Translations under genes and position numbers: made by a program | In this document: positions 1 through 9,718 of the stretch, piece after piece | Numbering within the stretch: the first letter of the stretch is position 1 | How the letters are laid out: every line of letters starts with the position of its first letter | Source of the DNA: Bacteroidales bacterium | GTDB lineage: Bacteria; Bacteroidota; Bacteroidia; Bacteroidales; JAUNSR01 | Direction of reading: 5' to 3' | Assembly: GCA_030539115.1 (NCBI GenBank) | Contig: JAUNSR010000004.1 | Span: 31,288-95,287 of the forward strand | Length of the DNA stretch: 64,000 nt | Notes under the pieces: generated by a model | What the model was told of the DNA's origin: nothing | The model's database searches: none | Seen by the model: only the letters and a program-made list of their open reading frames with translations

Positions 1-37
1 AGGCACTTTTTTTATTTTATAATATAAATGCAGTCAG

Positions 38-919
38 ATGAAGTTTGAAAAGAAACATCTAAAACATTTTTGGCAGAAAATCAGATTTAAATATAGACTT
101 ACGTTTTTAAATGAAAGTACCTTGGAAGAGGTGTTTTCATTCAGGCTGTCACAGTTGTCTGCGATTATTGCATCAATGATTATATCTGTTATTTTTATTG
201 TAATAATCATTTCTTTATTAATAGGGACTCCATTAAAGACTCTTCTTCCCGGTTATATGGATAATGATTTGCGTTCAGAATTAATTGACAACAACATTAG
301 GATAGATTCTCTTGCCGAACAGAATTTAAGAAGGGAGCTTTATTTAGAGAATATCAAGAATATTTTAAGCGGGAATGTAAGTTTTGACTCTATTATGCCT
401 GTAGATTCTGTTTTGAATATATCATCCGATTCTATTGTTAAAAATGAGATACTTGCCAAAAGAACAGAGCGAGAAAAGCAGTTTGTCGACAAATTTGAAG
501 AGGAGGAAAAATACAATTTGACTATACTTTCTTCATCCTTGCCAACAGATGGATTGATTTTTAATGCTCCGGTAAGGGGGGTGATTTCTCAAAAATTCGA
601 TCCTTTAAATAATCAATTTGGACTTTCAATACTTTGTGCTAAAAATTCATCCATTTCGACTCCTCTTGACGGTACAATAGTTTATATTGGCTATACAATA
701 GAAGACGGATATGTTGTAAATATTCAGCACAGCAATGATTTTGTATCAATTTTCAAGAATCTTGCCGAGCCAATTAGAAAGATTGGAACACATCTCACCG
801 GAGGAAGTGTTTTTGGAAATGTTGCAAGTGATAAACTTTCACAAGAACAGCCGAACCTTAATTATCAGCTTTGGCATAAGGGCATTCCGGTAAATCCGGA
901 AGAATATATTAATTTCTAA
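38..919 (+). CDS. Membrane-anchored M23 (LytM-like) protein, probably inactive
   Basis: The 293-residue protein has a short basic N-terminus, one membrane segment at about residues 40-65, a polar linker with coiled-coil character (about 75-165) and a C-terminal LytM/M23-like domain (about 175-290). The domain is recognisable from its beta-strand pattern (APVRGVISQKFDP, then PLDGTIVYIGYT and NIQHSNDFVSIFKNL) and the end NYQLWHKGIPVNPEEYI. The zinc ligands of active M23 enzymes are missing: the HxxxD position reads FGLSILCAK and the usual HxH reads YQLW. I infer a non-catalytic, EnvC-like structural or activator role in the cell envelope. The stop lies 8 bases before dxr, so co-transcription is likely. 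The start is the ATG that precedes the basic N-terminus. Confidence 0.8.
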   Translation: MKFEKKHLKHFWQKIRFKYRLTFLNESTLEEVFSFRLSQLSAIIASMIISVIFIVIIISLLIGTPLKTLLPGYMDNDLRSELIDNNIRIDSLAEQNLRRELYLENIKNILSGNVSFDSIMPVDSVLNISSDSIVKNEILAKRTEREKQFVDKFEEEEKYNLTILSSSLPTDGLIFNAPVRGVISQKFDPLNNQFGLSILCAKNSSISTPLDGTIVYIGYTIEDGYVVNIQHSNDFVSIFKNLAEPIRKIGTHLTGGSVFGNVASDKLSQEQPNLNYQLWHKGIPVNPEEYINF

Positions 920-927
920 AATATTAT

Positions 928-2082
928 ATGAAAAAACAGATAGCCATACTTGGTTCTACCGGTTCGATTGGAACGCAGACTTTGGAGGTAATTAATGAAC
1001 ATCCCGATAATTTCGAAGTTTATTTGCTTACAGCCAACAATAATGCCGACTTACTTATCTCTCAGGCTAAGAAGTTTCTTCCTGATTCGGTAGTAATAGT
1101 AAATGAAAAACATTATAAATATGTAAAAGACTCATTAACTAATTTCCCAATAAAAGTCTACACAGGAAAAGATGCGGTTTGTCAGTGCGTTAAATCTTCT
1201 GTTGTTGATATTGTAGTAACTGCGATGGTTGGTTATGCCGGACTTGAGCCTACTATAGAGGCAATTAAAGCAGGCAAAGTGATTGCTCTTGCAAATAAAG
1301 AGACTTTAGTGGTAGCCGGTGAGTTAATTAATGATTTAGCAAAGCAATATAATACACCTATATTGCCAATTGATTCAGAACATTCTGCAATTTTTCAATG
1401 TTTATCCGGGGAATTCCATAATCCTGTTGAAAAATTAATTATTACAGCATCAGGCGGTCCATTCAGGACATTAAAAAAAGAGGAATTGGAATATGTTACC
1501 GTGAGTGAAGCCTTAAAACATCCTAAATGGAAAATGGGAGCTAAAATCACTATAGATTCAGCCTCTTTGATGAACAAAGGTTTTGAAGTTATCGAGGCAA
1601 AATGGCTTTTTGGTATCGACCCCTCAAAAATAGAGGTTGTTGTTCATCCTCAGTCCATTGTTCATTCCATGGTTCAGTTTGGTGATGGTTCGATTAAAGC
1701 TCAGTTAGGAATGCCTGATATGAAAGTTCCTATTGCTTATGCTCTTTCATATCCAAATAGAATGGAAAGTAGGATAAATCAGCGTCTTTCCATTTCTGAC
1801 TATTCCTCTCTTACATTTGAAAAGCCTGATTTAATCAAATTTCCTAATCTGCAATTGGCATATGATGCAATGAAAAGCGGAGGAAATCGTCCGTGTATTT
1901 TAAATGCTGCAAATGAGATTGTAGTAGATGCATTTTTAAATGGCAAATGCAGGTTTATGCAAATGCCTTTAATTATAGAGGAAACTCTTGCTAAAATATC
2001 GATGATTAGGCAACCGTCTTATGAGGATTATGTTGCTACAGATAAAGAAACAAGAGAATTGGCTAAATCGTTACTTAAATAA
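928..2082 (+). CDS. dxr: 1-deoxy-D-xylulose 5-phosphate reductoisomerase
   Basis: Converts DXP to 2-C-methyl-erythritol 4-phosphate with NADPH, the first committed step of MEP isoprenoid synthesis. The 384-residue length is normal. The NADPH-binding motif GSTGSIG is at residues 9-15 and the metal and substrate motif DSEHSA begins at D149. The later conserved blocks SLMNKGFEVIEAKWLF and VHPQSIVHSMVQF are intact, as is LNAANEIVVDAFL. It lies between the M23-like gene and rseP, a common order in Bacteroidota, and probably belongs to one transcript with them. Confidence 0.97.
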   Translation: MKKQIAILGSTGSIGTQTLEVINEHPDNFEVYLLTANNNADLLISQAKKFLPDSVVIVNEKHYKYVKDSLTNFPIKVYTGKDAVCQCVKSSVVDIVVTAMVGYAGLEPTIEAIKAGKVIALANKETLVVAGELINDLAKQYNTPILPIDSEHSAIFQCLSGEFHNPVEKLIITASGGPFRTLKKEELEYVTVSEALKHPKWKMGAKITIDSASLMNKGFEVIEAKWLFGIDPSKIEVVVHPQSIVHSMVQFGDGSIKAQLGMPDMKVPIAYALSYPNRMESRINQRLSISDYSSLTFEKPDLIKFPNLQLAYDAMKSGGNRPCILNAANEIVVDAFLNGKCRFMQMPLIIEETLAKISMIRQPSYEDYVATDKETRELAKSLLK

Positions 2083-2142
2083 ATATTATTAACATATCAT
2101 TGATATATACATTTTTATATCTTTTGAAAAATTTTAATCTTG

Positions 2143-3456
2143 ATGGAGACAGTCTTAATAAAAGCATTGCAACTTGTGCTTGCATTATCTATTCTGGTAA
2201 TAGTTCACGAATTCGGGCATTTTATTTTTGCCAGAATATTTAAAGTCAGAGTAGAGAAATTTTATCTTTTCTTCAATCCTTGGTTTTCGTTGTTTAAATT
2301 TAAGCCTAAAAAGAGTGATACAGAATATGGTATTGGCTGGCTTCCATTAGGAGGCTATGTTAAGATAGCCGGAATGATAGATGAATCTATGGACAAAGAT
2401 CAAATGTCTCAACCGGCAAAGTCTTATGAATTTAGAGCCAAAGGAGCTTTCCCGAGACTTATGATAATGATTGGAGGAGTTCTTTTCAATTTTATTCTTG
2501 CAATGGTTATATATGCTGCCATTGCTTATCACTGGGGAGAAACTTATCTGCCATTAAAAAATGCCAAAGCAGGAATGGAGTTCTCCCAAGTAGCACAACA
2601 GGCCGGCTTCAAAGATGGTGATATAATTCTCGCTGTTGACGGAGTCCCTATGGAACTGTTAAATGTTCAGACCATCGGAGAAGCAAAGAACGTTACAGTT
2701 TTGAGAAACGGCTCTGAATTGACACTTGAGATGCCTGTCGATTTCATGCAGAAAATCATTGCATCAAATACAATGTTCGCTTCCGAAATTTTCCCTTTAG
2801 TTATTAAGGAAGTCACTCCAAAAAGCAGCGCAGAAAAAGCAGGATTAATTGCAAACGACAGTGTTGTTGCTGTAAACAATATTCCTACACTTTCTCAGCC
2901 AAAGGTCAGTCAACAATTGGCTCTAAATAAGGGCAAAGAGATTGAACTATCTTTCTATAGAAACGGTGAATTGATGCAATTGCCTGTTATGGTAAATGAA
3001 GATGGCATGACAGGTGTAAGAATCAAAAATGTTTCCGAGATGTTTAACTTGGTAACAAAAAAATATTCTTTCTTCGAGGCTATTCCTGCCGGAATATCCA
3101 AAGGAATTGACCGTCTTGTTGGATATGTAAGTTCATTAAAATATATTTTTACCAAAGAGGGGGCTCAGAGTCTTGGCGGCTTTGTTGCAATAGGCAATAT
3201 TTTCCCATCTGTTTGGAATTGGTATGATTTTTGGAACCTTTTGGCTTTTCTTTCAATCATGCTTGGTTTCATGAACATCCTGCCTATTCCGGCTTTAGAC
3301 GGCGGCCATGTGTTATTTCTTCTCTATGAGATAATAGCAAGAAGAAAACCAAGTGAAAAGTTTATGGAATATGCTCAAATTACAGGAATGGTTATTCTTT
3401 TTGGATTAGTAATTTTTGCTAACGGGAACGATTTGTTCAAACTCTTTTTTAAATGA
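2143..3456 (+). CDS. rseP: RIP metalloprotease RseP (site-2 protease)
   Basis: Intramembrane zinc protease of the S2P/M50 family. It cleaves membrane-bound anti-sigma factors and remnant signal peptides. The HEFGH zinc motif is in the first membrane segment (about residues 22-26) and the third ligand motif LDGG is near the C-terminus (LPIPALDGGHVLF). At least one PDZ domain lies between them, and two divergent repeats can be seen at about 125-300. I chose the ATG at 2143 over the TTG at 2140, which would add only one residue. The gene overlaps the next one by four bases (ATGA), so the two are translationally coupled. Confidence 0.95.
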   Translation: METVLIKALQLVLALSILVIVHEFGHFIFARIFKVRVEKFYLFFNPWFSLFKFKPKKSDTEYGIGWLPLGGYVKIAGMIDESMDKDQMSQPAKSYEFRAKGAFPRLMIMIGGVLFNFILAMVIYAAIAYHWGETYLPLKNAKAGMEFSQVAQQAGFKDGDIILAVDGVPMELLNVQTIGEAKNVTVLRNGSELTLEMPVDFMQKIIASNTMFASEIFPLVIKEVTPKSSAEKAGLIANDSVVAVNNIPTLSQPKVSQQLALNKGKEIELSFYRNGELMQLPVMVNEDGMTGVRIKNVSEMFNLVTKKYSFFEAIPAGISKGIDRLVGYVSSLKYIFTKEGAQSLGGFVAIGNIFPSVWNWYDFWNLLAFLSIMLGFMNILPIPALDGGHVLFLLYEIIARRKPSEKFMEYAQITGMVILFGLVIFANGNDLFKLFFK

Positions 3457-4649
3457 TTATGACAAACTATACTAAAATACAATTAAAACCAGGCAAAGAA
3501 GAGTCTTTAAAGAGATTTCATCCTTGGGTCTTTTCGGGAGCTATCGCTCGTTTTGAAACTCAGCCTGAAGAGGGTGACTTTGTTGAGGTGATTGATTCGA
3601 AGGGCAATTTTATTGGGATTGGGCATTACCAAATAGGAAGCATTGCAGTTAGAATTCTTTCTTTTGAAAAGGAGGAGATAAATGATGACTTTTGGAAAAA
3701 AAGACTTCAAGTAGCTTTTGATTTAAGAAAAACTCTTGGTCTTGTAAATGGAGAGTATAACAATACTTATCGTCTTGTGCATGGAGAGGGTGATTATCTT
3801 CCCGGATTGGTAATAGATGTTTATGCCCACACTGCAGTTATGCAGGCTCATGCTCCTGGTATGCACTTTGTAAGAGAGGCTCTTGCCAAAGCTTTAGTTG
3901 AGGTTGCCGGTGCCGAGATTGAAAATGTTTATTATAAATCTGAAACGACTCTTCCTTATAAAGCCGAGCTTGGTGCAGAAAACGGATACCTTATCGGTGG
4001 TGTCAATCAGCTTGATGTTGCTGTTGAAAACGGTCTTAAGTTTCATGTTGACTGGCTCAGAGGACAAAAAACAGGCTTCTTTGTTGACCAAAGAGAAAAT
4101 CGTTCTCTTCTTGAGAAGTATTCAAAAGGTAGGTCTGTTTTAAATATGTTCTGTTATACCGGAGGCTTCTCTTTTTATGCTATGAGAGGAGATGCCAAGC
4201 TTGTTCATTCTGTTGACAGCTCTGCCAAAGCAATTGATCTGACAAATAAGAATGTAGAACTCAATTTCCCGGGTGATGAAAGACATGAGGCTTTTGCTGA
4301 AGATGCTTTTAAATATCTTGATAGGATGGGCGACCAATATGACTTGATTATTCTTGATCCTCCCGCCTTTGCCAAGCATAAAAATGTACTTCGCAACGCT
4401 TTGCAAGGATATAGAAAGCTTAATGCGAAGGCTTTTGAGAAAATCAAGCCTGGTGGCATATTGTTTACTTTCTCCTGTTCTCAGGTAGTTACTAAAGAGA
4501 ATTTTCGCCTTGCTGTCTTCTCTGCTGCCGCTCAATCGGGACGAAGAGTAAGAATTATTCATCAAATGACTCAGCCTGCCGATCATCCAATCAATATTTA
4601 CCATCCTGAGGGTGAATATCTTAAAGGTTTGGTTCTATATGTTGAATAA
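3453..4649 (+). CDS. RlmI-type class I SAM-dependent rRNA methyltransferase
   Basis: The 398-residue protein has an N-terminal PUA-like domain (about 5-85), a linking domain, and a Rossmann methyltransferase domain from about 200. SAM motif I is VLNMFCYTGGFSFYAM, the acidic SAM ligand is in HSVDSS, and the catalytic DPPAF motif is LIILDPPAFAK. The conserved FSCSQ carries the cysteine expected of RNA m5C methyltransferases. This matches the RlmI/YccW family, which methylates 23S rRNA C1962 in E. coli; the exact target here is inferred. The start overlaps the rseP stop. A second ATG at 3459 gives MTNYTKIQL and could be the true start. Confidence 0.88.
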   Translation: MIMTNYTKIQLKPGKEESLKRFHPWVFSGAIARFETQPEEGDFVEVIDSKGNFIGIGHYQIGSIAVRILSFEKEEINDDFWKKRLQVAFDLRKTLGLVNGEYNNTYRLVHGEGDYLPGLVIDVYAHTAVMQAHAPGMHFVREALAKALVEVAGAEIENVYYKSETTLPYKAELGAENGYLIGGVNQLDVAVENGLKFHVDWLRGQKTGFFVDQRENRSLLEKYSKGRSVLNMFCYTGGFSFYAMRGDAKLVHSVDSSAKAIDLTNKNVELNFPGDERHEAFAEDAFKYLDRMGDQYDLIILDPPAFAKHKNVLRNALQGYRKLNAKAFEKIKPGGILFTFSCSQVVTKENFRLAVFSAAAQSGRRVRIIHQMTQPADHPINIYHPEGEYLKGLVLYVE

Positions 4650-4735
4650 TAAATTATTTGAAATAAATTTTTTAAGCTCAGATATATTATATATTTTGCA
4701 TTGATTCACTTATAATTAATAGATATAAAATTCTG

Positions 4736-5962
4736 ATGAAATTTATACATACTGCCGACTGGCATATTGGTCAAAAGTTTTATGATCATGACAGAACGCA
4801 GGAACATATAAAGTTTTTTGAATGGCTTAAAACAACAGTTAAAGATAATTCTCCCGATGCTCTTTTAATTTCGGGGGATATTTTTGATGTTGCAAATCCA
4901 TCTTCCGAATCACAATCTTTATTATATAATTTCCTTGCTCAGGTAACTTATGAAAATCCTTTCTTGCAGATTATAATTACTGCGGGAAATCATGATAGCG
5001 CATCACGTTTGGAGGCTCCTTCAGATGTGATGCGTCTTATTAGGGTGCATATTGTAGGAAACGTAAAGAAAGATTGCAATGGGCAGGTGGATTATGATTC
5101 TCTTATTGTAAAAATCAGAGACAACTCTTCAAAAGTGATAGGATATGTTCTTGCTGTGCCATTTCTTAGACCTTCAGATTATATCGGTACTTTGAATAAC
5201 TACAGTTATGAAGAGGGAATAACAAGTTTCTATTCAAATCTCGAGAAAAAGATAAATGAAATTAATAAAGATTCACTTCCTGTCATAGCTATGGGACATC
5301 TTCATGCAGGAGGTGCTGAAATATCCGATTCTGAAAGAGTGATCCGAGGAGGTCTCGAAGTCGTTGACAAATCCATATTTGCAAACTCTTTTTCCTATAC
5401 AGCTTTAGGCCATATTCATAAAGCCCAAAAAGTTGGGAACTGCGACAATGTCAGATATTCAGGAAGCATTCTTCCTTTATCCTTTTCAGAAATAAACTAC
5501 AGTCATAAAATTTTGCTTGTTCACACCGGTGAAAAATTGGATATAAAAGATATTTCTATTCCAAGATTTATTGATTTAATCAGAATTGGCACCAATGACA
5601 ACCCAATGCCAAAGGAAGAGGTGCTTTCGCAAATTGATAAACTTCCTAACAAGGATGATAGTTTAATGCAGCCCCCATATTTGGAGATAAACATATTATT
5701 CAATTCTCCTGATCCAATATTTCAGAACGATATGATAGAGGCTTTAAAGAATAAGAATGTCCTTTTCTGCCGTGCAAAGTCCTATTATCCTGATTCTGAA
5801 AATCAAGACAGCGGGCAAATCGTTCATTTGGATAAAGTTCTTGAAATCACTCCGGAACAAATGCTTGAAAAAGCATATTTTTCTAAATGGAATACTGAGC
5901 TGCCCACTGATTTAAAAGATTTGTTCTCCCATGTTGTAGAGGATGTTACGCTTCTCGATTGA
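4736..5962 (+). CDS. sbcD: Exonuclease subunit SbcD (Mre11-like)
   Basis: Nuclease subunit of the SbcCD complex, which opens DNA hairpins and trims protein-blocked ends. Every metallophosphoesterase motif is present in order: TADWHIG (D8, H10), GDIFD, GNHDSASR, GHLHAGG and GHIHKAQ. The length (408 residues) is normal, including the C-terminal capping region. sbcC follows after 24 bases from its ATG, so the pair forms an operon. The 86 bases upstream are AT-rich and hold no clear promoter. Confidence 0.95.
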   Translation: MKFIHTADWHIGQKFYDHDRTQEHIKFFEWLKTTVKDNSPDALLISGDIFDVANPSSESQSLLYNFLAQVTYENPFLQIIITAGNHDSASRLEAPSDVMRLIRVHIVGNVKKDCNGQVDYDSLIVKIRDNSSKVIGYVLAVPFLRPSDYIGTLNNYSYEEGITSFYSNLEKKINEINKDSLPVIAMGHLHAGGAEISDSERVIRGGLEVVDKSIFANSFSYTALGHIHKAQKVGNCDNVRYSGSILPLSFSEINYSHKILLVHTGEKLDIKDISIPRFIDLIRIGTNDNPMPKEEVLSQIDKLPNKDDSLMQPPYLEINILFNSPDPIFQNDMIEALKNKNVLFCRAKSYYPDSENQDSGQIVHLDKVLEITPEQMLEKAYFSKWNTELPTDLKDLFSHVVEDVTLLD

Positions 5963-5986
5963 TTAATTAGTTTTATATTGTTTTCT

Positions 5987-8900
5987 ATGAAAATTTTAGC
6001 CATTAGAGGAAAAAACATTGCGTCATTGGATGGTGAATTTGAAGTTGATTTCACAAAGGAACCTCTTTTATCGAGCGGTATATACACCATATCCGGTCCA
6101 ACGGGTTCAGGCAAGTCCACAATTCTTGATACTCTTTGTCTTGCACTTTATAATACAACTCCACGATTGAAAAGCGCAGTCAATAAGGCTATTAAGGATG
6201 TCGACAATCAAGTCATATCCTCTAATAGTTCTGTTACATTGCTTAGAAGAGGCTCTTCTGAGGGATATGCCGAAGCGGAGTTTATTGCCGTTGATGGTGA
6301 TTCCTATAGAGTTAGATGGATGGTAAGACGTTCAAAAAATAAGCCTAATGGCAAAATTCAAAGCGTAAACTATTCTATTCATAACATTACCAAGAGCAAG
6401 GATTTGTCTTGTGGTCTTTCTGAATCTTTAAATGTTATTTCGGGCTTGGTCGGTTTAACTTACGATCAGTTTTCAAGAGCTGTCCTTTTAGCTCAAGGCG
6501 AATTTTCTGCTTTTCTTAAGGCTGACGACTCCTCAAGAGCATCTCTCTTGGAGAAGATTACCGGCACTGAAATCTTTGCCGATATTTCACGTTATGTCTT
6601 TGAGAAAAAAAAAGAAATACAGTTGTCGTATGATATTATAATTGAAAAGATGAATGATCTTCATATACTTCCAAAAGAGGATTATGAAGCACTTCTTTCA
6701 AATCATGCTGACTCAAAAAAACTATTTGATAAGACAAAAAAGGAGATTGAGGAAAATGGTGAACAAATTAAATGGTATAAAAACAAAAAGGATATTCAGG
6801 ATAAAATAGATAAATCTCAAAACGAGATAGAGAAAATCAATGCTGAAATTGAGGCTGAAAAAGATATATTCTCAAAAATTGATATACTTAATGAGATAAG
6901 GGAGTTTCAAAATATTTACATTTCACGAAATAACTGTTTATCAGTCATAAAGGAAAATGAGAAATTTATTTCCGTCAATAAAAATAGAATTGAAGAGCTT
7001 CAGAATAAGATATCGGTCCTAAATAATGATATTATTTCAGCCAATAACACTTATGAAGACTTTAATAATAAAAAGTCTGCTATCAGCAATGACATTAAGG
7101 AGGCGGTAATACTTGAAAATAATATACTTTCTCTTCAGAATAATTATGATTCCTCAAAAATAGATCTTGATAATAAGATTAAAGAAAGAGACATTAATAA
7201 AGACATACTTGACAAATCGTTAAAAGCCTTTGATGATCAGCAAAAAGAACACCGTGCTTGTGCCGAATGGCTGGATAAAAATAAATCTTTAAAACCACTG
7301 TTTGAAAATCAACAGACAATTATTCAAACTCTTTCACAGCTTTTTAAACAAAGAAAAATCTTTGACGACGCCAAAAGTAAATCTGAAAAATATTTGAGTG
7401 AGATTGATTCTCTAAACAAGAATGTCAGCTCGTTGTGTAATGAATTAAACAGATTAGGCAATATTATTAGAGAAAATGACAACAAAATATCCAATCTTCA
7501 GACCGAGATTAAGGAGCTGGACTTCGATGCCTTAAATAAACAAAATAAGGATAATGAAGTTTTAAAAGATTCGTTGATAGCTCTTTTGGATATTTCAAAG
7601 AGTATCGATAATGAGAAAGGTGAAGTCGAGGAGAATAACAAGATTATAAACAGTGTTTCTCAGCTTATTATTTCTCAAGAGAAAGAGCTGGTATTATTGT
7701 CTGAACAGAAGATAAAGGAAGATATAAAACTTGAACAAACAGAGACTATAGAAAATGAAATGCGTCTTAGAATAGGGAAAGATGTAGAATCATTAAGAGC
7801 TCTTTTGAAAGATGATCAGGAATGCCCGGTTTGTGGTAGTAAAATTCACCCATTCTCATCATTGGAAACATCTGTATTTCATTCATCTTTCGATTTTTAT
7901 ACCCAAGAAAAGAAAAAACTGCAAATATCAAGAGAGGAGATTATATCAAAAATAAATTCTCTATCGTCAGAAATTTCTCACAATAAAGAAACTGTTAAGG
8001 AAAAGAATGAGAATAATGAAGCCTCTAAAATAAAAACCGATTCACTATTTAGTGATTTGAGAAAGTCAAAAAGTTTTTCATATTTTGAGACAATTGATAT
8101 GAGTGATCTCACAACCAATATTTCGAATAAGATTGCTGAAATCAGAAAAATAAATGAAGAGGTAAGTTTAAAAATAGATCTTCTTAACAAAACAAATACT
8201 GAAATATCAAATATCAAAGAGAAAAATGATGAATTAAAAAAGAATTACAGCAATATTGAAAATCAAAAAAATATTGACAATAATAATATTTTAAACATAA
8301 AGGTAAATATTGAGCAGAACAATATTGTTTATAACAATTCAGTCTCTTCAATAAAGCAGTTACGTGAAGATATTCAGGTTTTCTTTGAAGATGATAACTG
8401 GTGGGTTCAATGGAAATCAAATTGTGATGCTTATCAATCCGATTTTGTCAAAAATACTAATAATTGGAATCAATATTTTATTAAACATAACAATCTTGCA
8501 AATGCTATCCTTATTACCAATGAAAAGATAAAAGGAGATAAAACCGGCTTTGAAAACTCTGAAAAGTTAGTTAAGAATAGTGCAGAGGCTTTAAGCCTGA
8601 TAGCAAAAAATATTGAAGAAGTTAAAGACAAAAGGTCCAAATATTTTGACAATAAGCCTATTTCAAAAGTGGAAGAGGAGTTGGCAGCCAGAGAAAAAGA
8701 GCTTAAGGCTGACATTGAAACCCGTAAAGAGGCTCTTTCATCTTTTGAAAAGACCATTGGCATTGCCTTGTCGGATGAAACAAATGCAGAAAACCGAATT
8801 GCAGAGTCTAAAAAGTTGGAAATAGACTATTGCAGCCAAATTAATATGTTTATAGATAAAATAAATATTACTAAGGACTTGAATATTGACTTTGATATTG

Positions 8901-9718
8901 TAGATGAGATATTCTCAATTCCAAGTGATGCTGTTAAAAGTTGGGAGAAACAAATAAAGAAACTGTCAGATTCCTTAATAGCTGAAAATTCCTCACTTGA
9001 AACTCACAAAAATAATTTAAGTGAACATCTAAAATCCGTATTTGAAAATCTAAAGTCCGAAGAGGAACTTTTTGATGATAAAGTTGAATTGGAGAAAACA
9101 TTGGAGTCGATTGAAATCAAAAAAAACGAGTTTGAATTTAAAATTAAAGAGCAGCAAAACAAAGAGTTGGAAAGAAATAGACTTGATGAGGAATTGAGCA
9201 CTAAAAGGCAGATTTTAGATCGTTGGGCTAAATTGAATGATACTATTGGCTCTGCCGATGGCAATAAATTCAGGATATTTGCTCAAGGCTTTACATTGGA
9301 TGTCCTTTTACAGAATGCCAATTATCATCTTAAGGATATATCTCCAAGATATATGCTTCAAAGAATACCCAATCAACTGGCTTTGCAGGTTATTGATAGA
9401 GATATGTGTGATAATGTGCGCTCTGTTTATTCTTTATCAGGTGGAGAGACATTTCTTGTTTCTTTGGGCTTAGCCTTAGGATTATCCTCTCTTTCCGGAA
9501 AGCACATGAATATAGAGACTCTTTTTATCGATGAGGGTTTTGGCTCTTTAGATCAGGAAACTCTTTCTGTGGCTATGGATGCTTTGGAGTCGCTTCGTCT
9601 TCAAGGAAAAAAGGTTGGAGTTATAACCCATGTCAAAGAGATGACAGAAAGGATCTCTACAAAAGTCCTTCTTGAAAAGATAAACAATGGAGCATCATCA
9701 ATATCTATTCAAGGGTAA
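5987..9718 (+). CDS. sbcC: Exonuclease subunit SbcC (Rad50-like ATPase)
   Basis: ATPase subunit of SbcCD, an SMC-like protein. It has the N-terminal Walker A GPTGSGKST (about residues 37-45) and the Q-loop block LLAQGEFSAFLKA. Two very long coiled-coil arms surround the zinc hook CPVCG (C613 and C616). The C-terminus carries the ABC signature LSGGETFLVSLGLALGL and the Walker B/D-loop TLFIDEGFGSLD. I chose the ATG at 5987, which gives MKILAIRGKNIASL, the usual family start. A TTG nine bases upstream (5978) extends the frame by only three residues. Confidence 0.95.
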   Translation: MKILAIRGKNIASLDGEFEVDFTKEPLLSSGIYTISGPTGSGKSTILDTLCLALYNTTPRLKSAVNKAIKDVDNQVISSNSSVTLLRRGSSEGYAEAEFIAVDGDSYRVRWMVRRSKNKPNGKIQSVNYSIHNITKSKDLSCGLSESLNVISGLVGLTYDQFSRAVLLAQGEFSAFLKADDSSRASLLEKITGTEIFADISRYVFEKKKEIQLSYDIIIEKMNDLHILPKEDYEALLSNHADSKKLFDKTKKEIEENGEQIKWYKNKKDIQDKIDKSQNEIEKINAEIEAEKDIFSKIDILNEIREFQNIYISRNNCLSVIKENEKFISVNKNRIEELQNKISVLNNDIISANNTYEDFNNKKSAISNDIKEAVILENNILSLQNNYDSSKIDLDNKIKERDINKDILDKSLKAFDDQQKEHRACAEWLDKNKSLKPLFENQQTIIQTLSQLFKQRKIFDDAKSKSEKYLSEIDSLNKNVSSLCNELNRLGNIIRENDNKISNLQTEIKELDFDALNKQNKDNEVLKDSLIALLDISKSIDNEKGEVEENNKIINSVSQLIISQEKELVLLSEQKIKEDIKLEQTETIENEMRLRIGKDVESLRALLKDDQECPVCGSKIHPFSSLETSVFHSSFDFYTQEKKKLQISREEIISKINSLSSEISHNKETVKEKNENNEASKIKTDSLFSDLRKSKSFSYFETIDMSDLTTNISNKIAEIRKINEEVSLKIDLLNKTNTEISNIKEKNDELKKNYSNIENQKNIDNNNILNIKVNIEQNNIVYNNSVSSIKQLREDIQVFFEDDNWWVQWKSNCDAYQSDFVKNTNNWNQYFIKHNNLANAILITNEKIKGDKTGFENSEKLVKNSAEALSLIAKNIEEVKDKRSKYFDNKPISKVEEELAAREKELKADIETRKEALSSFEKTIGIALSDETNAENRIAESKKLEIDYCSQINMFIDKINITKDLNIDFDIVDEIFSIPSDAVKSWEKQIKKLSDSLIAENSSLETHKNNLSEHLKSVFENLKSEEELFDDKVELEKTLESIEIKKNEFEFKIKEQQNKELERNRLDEELSTKRQILDRWAKLNDTIGSADGNKFRIFAQGFTLDVLLQNANYHLKDISPRYMLQRIPNQLALQVIDRDMCDNVRSVYSLSGGETFLVSLGLALGLSSLSGKHMNIETLFIDEGFGSLDQETLSVAMDALESLRLQGKKVGVITHVKEMTERISTKVLLEKINNGASSISIQG

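Noticed and set aside
1-37. Possible end of an upstream gene
   Set aside because: The 37 bases are AT-rich with stops in several frames, and no protein match can be judged from so short a stretch.
2140-2142. TTG as start codon of rseP, and similar TTG starts for sbcC, rlmB, the GNAT and the RidA genes
   Set aside because: In each case an in-frame ATG a few codons downstream fits the conserved N-terminus better.
4140-4604. 154-residue minus-strand frame inside the RlmI-like gene
   Set aside because: It is a shadow frame. The plus strand has all methyltransferase motifs, and the minus product has no recognisable features.
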